A stretch of DNA of 64,000 bases from Zingiber officinale (Eukaryota; Streptophyta; Magnoliopsida; Zingiberales; Zingiberaceae): NCBI RefSeq assembly GCF_018446385.1, contig NC_055991.1, positions 116,107,794 to 116,171,793 on the forward strand. Direction: 5' to 3'. Positions 57,163-64,000 of the stretch are shown one piece after another. Below the pieces are notes generated by a model. That model was not told the DNA's origin and did no database searches. It was given only the letters and a program-made list of their open reading frames with translations. The translations under genes were made by a program, and so were the position numbers. Each line of letters begins with the position of its first letter. The stretch's first letter is position 1.

Positions 57163-58002
57163 GTGTAGGCCTATTACCTAGAATTCAAATGCTAATATCA
57201 GTGCATCAACATAAATTTGGGTAAAAAATACCAAGATTATAGTGATCAAGTTAAGTAATCCATTTTAGTTAAACACTAACTGGATATATTTACTTAACTT
57301 AACTAACTAAGTGAACACTACTATCTTCTAGTAGTTAGTTAGTAACTAATGGTTAGACATTTAAGGCCAATTTTTAGATGAATATTATTTTGAAACAAAA
57401 ATATATATCAGGTTCAAGGGGAGGATATTTAAAAACTACTTTTAAAATGATTTAATTTCTTTCTTACTCCTTTTTGCAAAGTAAAGAGGCTTTTGAAACT
57501 TACTCAATTTTTCAAATGTTTTAGCTAAATATTTCAAAAATTTGCTTGAAAAAACCCCTTGTAAACTTTGTTTGAAAAATAGTTAAAAATACTTTGCAAA
57601 AGAAATTGATTTAGAAAAACTCTTTTTTATAAAAAAATCTTTTGAAAAGTATTTTATCCCTTTGAAAATTGTATTGAAAAATTGCTTAAACATACTTTGA
57701 AAAAGATTTTGAAAGATATTTTTGAAAAATACTTTGGAAAGTTTTTGAAAAGTTTTTTTTTCACTTTGAAAATATCTTTGAAAAACCTTTTAAAATTTTT
57801 TGAAAACTATTTTGTAAATATTTCCATTGCTTGGATAAATTCTTTAAAACTACTTTCAAAAATATTTTGAAAAGATAATTTGCAAAACTTTTCAAAAGAT
57901 GCCTTGAACAATTGAACTTACTTTGCAACTAATTAGTTTTTAAAAAAATAAGTGTTTGAAATCAATTTTGCAAAATAGTTTGTAAAATTCTTGCAAAATT
58001 TA

Positions 58003-58217
58003 GGGTGTGTTTGGTTTGTTTGTATTTTCATTTCATTTTCCAAAAAATCGCATTTTCTCATTTTTCAGAAAATGACTTTTTTGTGTTTTTCGTTTTCTTA
58101 GAAAATGCTCTCTCTTTTTCTTGAAAAAAACGTGGAAAATGCAAACCAAATGTGTTTTCCATTTTCCCAGAAAATGAAAATAGAAAACAACATGAAAAAT
58201 GCAAACCAAACGCCCCC
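58003..58217. mobile_element. Tourist-like (PIF/Harbinger) MITE
   Basis: 215 bp with inverted ends GGGTGTGTTTGGTTTG and the complement of CAAACCAAACGCCCCC (14 of 16 matching). It is flanked by a TTA target duplication (58000-58002 and 58218-58220), as expected for Harbinger transposase. The interior is AAAATG/CATTTT-rich with no ORF. It inserted into element B. Confidence 0.85.
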
Positions 58218-58642
58218 TTAGTTTTTCAAATGGTGAGTTTTTGCAAATTCAATTTTCAAAATGTTGAAAACATTTTAAAAAGTTTGAAAATTTCTTTCAA
58301 AAATACTTTAGAAAATTTTATTAACTCCTCCCTCCAAATAAACCTATAGATTTTTTTAATTACATTGAAAGCTTTATACTTACTAAAGTTTTATTACAAT
58401 GTTCATAATTTGTTATATTTATCTGTATTTTTTTTTATGAATGTCAAAGGGGGAGGGTAAGAGTTAAGTAAGAGAAAAAATAAACTATATCTTAAAAATA
58501 TTAACCCTAAAATGATCAAGAGAATAAAATGGAAATTGAAATTATGTAATTTTTTCTCTCAAATCATGGTATTACTATTTCATTTTTGTATATCTTTTCC
58601 TAACTTTAACCCAGGTTGTCATTGCATCAAAAAGGGAAAGAT

Positions 58643-59960
58643 TGTTGATGCAATTTGCACTAACGGTCTAACTCAGGTTTTGATGAATGATAAGTGAGTT
58701 AAGTTAGGTGTTCTTGTGATCTAATGCATTTACTGAGCGTGCAGGGATTGACCGGTCTAGAGGATCTGACACCAGGATGAAACCCAACTAGGTCTGAGTA
58801 CTCGATAGTTGGTGCAAAGCCTAGATAGGTCAAAGAGTCAACCTAATATCAGGAAGGAAGTTTGGCTAGGTCCGTGAGGCTTGATAGCTGGTCGAAATCC
58901 AGTTGGATCTATGAACCTGACAACTAGCGAGAAGACCTAGTGGGTCGAGAGGCTAGTCGATAAACTGCAAGCTGGTAAGCGAAGGTAAGTCACTAGAGGA
59001 GAGTGACTCAATGAGGACGCATCCTAGTTGAGGAGATAATAGGCGTTGGTTCAATTGAGGTCCATTTCAAAAATCTAAATTGAGACCCTGATTAGATTTT
59101 GGTCTATAGGATAGAGTCTAAGTCATAAATTAATTATATTATTATTGTGCTAACCTTATTTTGTAGGTTAAATTATTTGTATTAGACTAAGATTTTTTGC
59201 AGGACAAAAGGAGTACAAAAGACCTCGGGTGAACAGTACTCGAAGCATCTTCCAGGCGATGGAAGGCGCCTTAAGTCTGTTCATGGAAGGCGCTTTCAAA
59301 GGCTTGGAAGGCGCATTCCATAAGATAAAATCAGACTTCGGCGACGATAAGGGGTGAACTGTTCAGGATCAGGTTTTACGCATTAGAGGCACCTTCAAGG
59401 CTATGGAAGGCGCCTTCCATGCTCAATAAAAAAGCACCTCGGCCAAGACTTCTCACACACCTGATTTACGAGCTTCTATGTGTTTGTTTGACATTTCGAT
59501 TGCTCCGGCTTCCTACTGTTGATTCAAAGAAGTTGGTCTGCACTGAGCTATTTTTTTTTGAGTCATCCAATCATCTCCGGCAAACCGACAACAACACACG
59601 AGTGCGCCCTAAAATTCGCCCTAAAATTGTTGGTAACTTTTAACAATGTTGCAAAGCTTCATATTACTGCTTTAAAAGGGAAGTGTAGGTTGTTACACCG
59701 TCCCTATCTTTGTATTTGATTGCCTCTTCATGTAGTTCTGGAAGAGATATTTTAGTGGATTATCCATCAATAGGTCCGCGAGACCTGGGTCTTGGAGTAG
59801 GAGTTGCCGAAAGCTCCGAACCAAGTAAAACACATCGAGTTTTTCTTGTATTCTTTTCAATTTAAACTTTCTGTTATGATTTTATTTTTAATTTAAAAAA
59901 TAACTCTATTTTTCAAAACACATTATTCAACCCACCCTCTCACGTCCTTACGATCCAACA
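58643..59960 (+). repeat. 3' LTR of element B
   Basis: 1318 bp, TGTTGATGCA...CGATCCAACA. Contains GGAAGGCGCCTTCC-type palindromes (59255-59425) and a CAACACACGAGTGCGCC block also seen in K and L. Confidence 0.9.
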
Positions 59961-61250
59961 AGTTTCTCTACTATTACTAAAATTTAAGATAAATCATTCA
60001 CTTTATTAAACTGAGATAATTATTTTTCACTACATATTATATTAGCTATCCTAAAATTTTCATTATCTTTAACTTTTATTATTTGCTTCTCTCTTTTTCA
60101 CTTATTAAAATTATTTTTTTCTCTATCCCTATAATATCTACTTTTCATTACTCAATTCATTCTCTTTATTTTTTCTCATTCCCAAATTAAATAATATTTT
60201 AATATTTAGGGAATAAATTTTATTCTCTAAATTTTAAAAAATATAAATTTAGAGAATAGATAGGGTAACTGATGTAAAGAGAGAATAGATAGGGTAGCTG
60301 ATATAAAAAAAAAATTACGTAAAATGTAAGATTTAAAGTATAGAAATCGATATAGATGTTCTTACAAACCCAATAAATCTTGTAGATGGATGGCCTTCTC
60401 TTAATTCACTCACTTGGTAAATCCAAATAAGTAAATGACTCCTTAGCCAATAGTCAACTTCCCAAATTTTTTATCTCACTTAACAAAAATATCTTAGGGT
60501 AATTAATTATATTAATCTGTTGAATGCCTACGCCTTATTGCTGCACCATTCTCGAAGGGCTTTCCATGTACACATTGAGCATTGCCCTACAAGAATATTG
60601 TTTGAGATCAATTAGGAAAAATCTATGATTCAGAAGAGTGGTCTCCAAAGTCAAAAGGGAAAAAAAAAAAAAATTTAACATGTTAGTTCATACCTATTAT
60701 TTTTTGACTTTACAATCTACTCTATTTGAATTCGATTAAAGACCATACATATTTGATATAGCTAGCAAATATCTTACAATCAAGGAGTAATTACTTCTTG
60801 TATATATTATGTATTAATCTACTATAACTATACAATATTAAATTATTAATCTTTCACAAGTTATTCTATTTAATCTTCTGAGTGTTAATATCATTTTACA
60901 CCTACTTGATAAATCTTAGTTTATTCTAAAATGTTAAATTAGAAATTTGAAAATGACATTTACAAAAAAAAAATACTAATGTCAAAATTAATAAACCAAT
61001 TACTATTAACCCTATTTTAATTAACTATTTTTTTAAAAAGTCAAAGGCTTTAATTAATTTTGGTAGATATGACTTCCATGCCAAAAAAGTATATGTAATT
61101 CTAGTAATAATAAATAGAAATTCTTATTTAAAATTAAAAGTAAGGACTGATTGCGATCAAATCATTCCTAAATTTGCATCTATCATTAAATTATATGAAC
61201 GCAATTAAGCAAGCAATAATCACAATTAATGGTGAATTGAAATGATTTAA
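59961..61250. other. AT-rich intergenic DNA
   Basis: Very AT-rich with homopolymer runs. No ORF, RNA or complete repeat is recognised. A sharp rise in GC begins at about 61250. Confidence 0.5.
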
Positions 61251-61932
61251 CCGGTGGGACCGGTTTGAGTTTTGCACGGGCCGCCGTGGTCCGAGGTGAC
61301 GCGATGAGATTTTCCATATGTTTTTAGAAGTTGATGAACTCTTACCTTAAAGTGTACCGGTATTACTAATGGACGTGAAAGGCGGACCACTGAGGGGACC
61401 GTATGTGTTTGTGGAGGGTGGCTCAAGTCGGGTATATGTGGCGGTGAATGTAAGAAGCGGCACGCGTAGAAGGTGCCCCGGGTAATCTTCTCCGCACGGA
61501 ACAAAAGACGTGCTCACAGGACCCTGGCAGGATTGCGAACAAGGATTCGCTGCTTGGAGGAGATCAGGACAGAACATTTTCCACCAATGGACAACGGCCG
61601 AAGGCGGGTGGGTCCCGTCTGATACATCCGAACCGTGTCGTGGAAGATTGCGCGTCTGGCTTCGGAGCGCAAAAGTAAGCGAGAGTGGACACGAGTCACG
61701 CAGCGATTACGGCAACGACGACGACGGAGCTGCTGCTCCCTATTTCTGCTTTGTCTTCATCTTTCTCACTTCGGCTCTTCCGCCGCGGACTCGGCTTCTC
61801 CTCCGCCGCCCGCCGGCCATTCTCTTCTCGGATTCTCCTTGCACCACCATTGTAGATATTCTTTCCTCCTCCTCCTCCTCCTCTCTTCCCCCTTCGACGG
61901 CAAAAGGAACCGGTAAAAAAAAAAAGTAAGAC
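61251..61932 (+). promoter_or_regulatory. GC-rich promoter and 5' leader of the bZIP gene
   Basis: GC content jumps relative to the left flank. 61730-61915 is CT-rich (CTTCCGCCG, CTCCTCCTCC), typical of a plant 5' leader. No convincing TATA box was found. Several small ORFs lie here, but none has a domain. A TAA at 61927-61929 stops the main frame just before its ATG. Confidence 0.45.
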
Positions 61933-63346
61933 ATGGAGGAGAGCGGCACCGAATTGACGCAACGCTCAAATCATTCCTCCGCCTCCTCCGCCTTCATGTC
62001 GTCGTCATCATCTGTGCCTCCTAGTTCATTGGATCGACCCAATTTCTCTCAGCCGTTCCACCACTTCGCTTTCAGCTTCAGTCCCGACGCCGTCGCCTCC
62101 GCCAAAAGGCCGGGCATTCCGCCGATCCCTCCCTCCCTGACTTCCTCCTCGACGGTGGCACTCCCATTTCACTCACGATCTCTTTTCCAGCCCTTTGGCT
62201 GTGATTCATTTCCCCACCTCACTATCCCTACGCCATCGCCGCCGCCTTTGTTAGTTGACCCCATGCTGGTCGACGACCGGACGCCTGCCTGTCGTACACC
62301 GGCGCCTGGTAGTGGTCTTCCCCACCTCCGCACGCACCGCCGCTCCCATAGTGGTGTACCCTTTGGCCTCCCCCTACCTTCGCCCCCGGCGCCCAGGCCT
62401 GTGCCCTGCCCTAAGTTAGTGGACAACGGCGTCACCGAGGTAGCCCTCACTGGCAACCGCTGCAAGTCCGAAGTGGCAGCGGTGGACGATTTGATCATCG
62501 CTTATATGGGCAGATTGGACAAGTTGAACTCCTCTGGAACGGAGGAGAGGCACGGGGATCTGGTAGACTGCAGCAGGATGAGCGGCACGAGGACGAGCGG
62601 GGCTGATAGCAGTGGGAATGAGGCGGAGAGTAGCATCAATGAGAGCGGTGGGGATAGGAAAGAAGGGAACAAGAGGAGCGCCTCAGGGGATCTGACGCCA
62701 ATGAGTACGCGCCATCGAAGGAGTTTCTCCATGGACCATTCCACAGACAAGCTGCATTTTGGCGACGAGTCGCCAAAGTTTCCACCTTCGCCTGTGGGGC
62801 AGCTCTCTCGTAGAGGCTCGATGGACAAGACAACGAATACATTCAGTTTGGAGTTCGGTAATGGCGAGTTTAACAGCATCGAGATGAAGAAGATTATGGC
62901 AGATGAGAAGCTTGCAGAGATGGCTTTAGCAGATCCTAAAAAAGTGAAGAGGTGATTCTCCATAGCTCAAAGTCCAAGTTTTCAGCTTAACTATCGAAGC
63001 ACGTTTATTGGTTTTTGTTTTTACTAACATCTACGCTGTGGATTTTAGAATTTTGGCTAACCGCCTTTCAGCTTCTCGATCCAAGGAGCGGAAAATGCTC
63101 TATATTTCAGAATTGGAACATAAGGTGCAGACCTTGCAAAACGAGGCTACTGCATTATCGGCACAATTGACCATACAACATGTGTGCTATCTAGTAATCT
63201 TTGATAAACATCTGTATATGTTCTAAGATGCTTGATGGATTGTAGTATCATCTTCTTGCAGAGGGACTCAGCTGGACTTGCAAGTCAAAACCATGAGTTG
63301 AAATTACGTCTACAAGCCATGGAGCAACAAGCACATCTGAAAAACG
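61933..63346 (+). CDS. Group I bZIP transcription factor (bZIP29/30-like), 3' end outside window
   Basis: DNA-binding nuclear transcription factor of the plant group that includes AtbZIP29/30, VIP1 and RF2a. Exons 61933-62951, 63049-63181 and 63262-63346 join in frame with GT-AG introns; the next intron runs past the window. The Ser/Pro-rich N-terminal 300 residues contain [14 protein letters not shown] (14-3-3-type RxxS, about 134-147) and [10 protein letters not shown] (about 257-266). They also contain the family block [20 protein letters not shown] (about 314-333). The basic region [12 protein letters not shown] (344-355) has Lys at N+8, a group I trait, but Leu and Ser where relatives have Gln and Ala. 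The zipper has Leu at 362, 369 and 376, Gln at 383, then Leu at 390 and 397. The exon 2 donor (CAT/GTGTGC) was chosen because it alone keeps frame and spacing. Confidence 0.88.
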
Positions 63347-64000
63347 GTAATTTTATGTCAAACTATTTTGCTTCAACATGTTATATGCTTTGCGGGGAGA
63401 AAAAATCTTTCTAACAACATAGGACTAGAGGATCATGTAGTGGTTGAGATATCAGTTTGAAATTATGTCTCCCTTGAGAGTTTAACCCTATCATCAAGTT
63501 TGAACAAAGAAATTTACCAATAGTTCTCTCTGATGCACTTTTTGAGAGTGATTAACTAAATTATTCCATTGTCATGTGGGTGTGTGATCATCAAATGAAT
63601 TGCTTCTATAAAACAATACATAGTATGGCTAACATATTTTTTTGGTTGCCGAGGCCTGTGTATTTTTCCATTATTAACATATTTAAGATGCTGATATATA
63701 AAACCAAGGATGTTTGATCCCTATCTTACATCAATATTTTATATTTATTTTTCCCATTGTTTTGTGATGCACTCCGGCACATGAGTATTGTTCTTGTTGT
63801 CTCTCATATTCTCATAATGGTTTAATATCAGCTCCCATTGTGTTCATCATCATCTCTCCCTCTTTATTGGTGAGTTTACTTGGGAGAGAATGATTCAATG
63901 ATGGCCTTTTCTTGTGTTTTTTCTATCTATTATCTGATATCTGCTCCATGTTTTGACGCGGATAAGAACCTAAAAGTTGGGTGGTAGAGATATAAGTATA
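63347..64000 (+). other. Intron of the bZIP gene (continues beyond window)
   Basis: Starts GTAATT after the third coding exon. No match to the expected next exon (zipper end, ALNEAL-type) was found, so the intron is longer than 654 bp. AT-rich, no other feature seen. Confidence 0.7.

Larger units (their letters stand above)
55076..58642 (+). other. Noncoding 3' region of element B
   Basis: About 3.3 kb excluding the MITE. 55790-56830 is built of TTAAAAATTATTTTAAAAAT and AACTTAATTAA-like words. 57470-57900 is built of TTTGAAAAA-like words. 57050-57365 is homologous to 700-1010 of element A. Purine tracts occur near 57415 and 58448 (AAAGGGGGAGGG). ORFs here are low-complexity. Confidence 0.6.
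53095..59960 (+). mobile_element. Sirevirus-like gag-only element B
   Basis: Plus strand. Only the last 281 bp of the 5' LTR remain (53095-53375). A decayed primer site (53378-53389, TAATATCAAATC for TGGTATCAGAGC) and a broken gag (53569 to about 55075) follow. Then comes 3.5 kb of AT-rich noncoding DNA, purine tract AAAAAGGGAAAGAT, and a full 3' LTR (58643-59960). No RT, integrase or RNase H motif was found. A Tourist-like MITE lies at 58003-58217. Confidence 0.85.

Noticed and set aside
61510-61969. ORFs of up to 139 codons upstream of the bZIP start
   Set aside because: They lie in the CT-rich leader and use non-ATG starts or low-complexity sequence; no domain.

Overview
This is nuclear DNA from a flowering plant. 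The genes have plant-type introns and promoters, including site II and telo-box motifs and an snRNA-type USE/TATA promoter, and plant-specific gene families and retrotransposon lineages are present. The repeat content suggests a monocot, but no single feature proves it. Nothing bacterial, organellar or CRISPR-like was seen.

Four host genes are supported. (1) A 7SL (signal recognition particle) RNA gene lies at about 5228-5531 with a Pol III USE+TATA promoter. (2) A complete five-exon ribosomal protein L24 gene lies at 8734-11401. (3) An intronless 691-codon gene at 14457-16532 encodes a PLP-dependent protein related to the NifS-like domain of molybdenum cofactor sulfurase. (4) The first three coding exons of a group I bZIP transcription factor lie at 61933-63346; the gene runs off the right edge. 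The host genes sit in two islands, about 5-17 kb and 61-64 kb.

The middle (about 18.7-60 kb) and the extreme left are nested, mostly decayed retroelements. Left edge: 3' end of a Sirevirus-type Ty1/copia element (A, 1-2939). 18688-20492: solo LTR of a Tekay-type Ty3/gypsy element. 21353-24412: short non-autonomous Tat-type gypsy element whose LTRs carry a 20-bp tandem array. 24642-25365: tandem array of a tRNA-derived SINE. 26571-28347: two Sirevirus LTRs in opposite orientation. 28348-35112: minus-strand Sirevirus-like element H. 35113-39768: truncated Tekay chromovirus E on the minus strand. 39769-51679: element D, interrupted by two solo LTRs (G, F) and a whole element C (44743-51266). 51680-53094: minus LTR interrupted by a TRIM-like miniature element. 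53095-59960: element B, which carries a Tourist-like MITE. Several insertions are confirmed by exact 5-bp target duplications read directly from the sequence.

The most unusual result concerns the Sirevirus-like elements. B, C, D and H all have an LTR, a tRNA-Met-type primer site and a gag region that ends shortly after its C-terminal WVPK-like motif. None shows a recognisable pol; AT-rich noncoding DNA follows to the 3' LTR. A, B, C and H share a paired motif (ATCTCAC ... about 40-50 nt ... GTGAGAT) in that noncoding stretch, present twice in B and C, which looks like a conserved RNA stem-loop. This suggests a lineage of gag-only elements mobilised by other elements, with a candidate cis-acting RNA structure.
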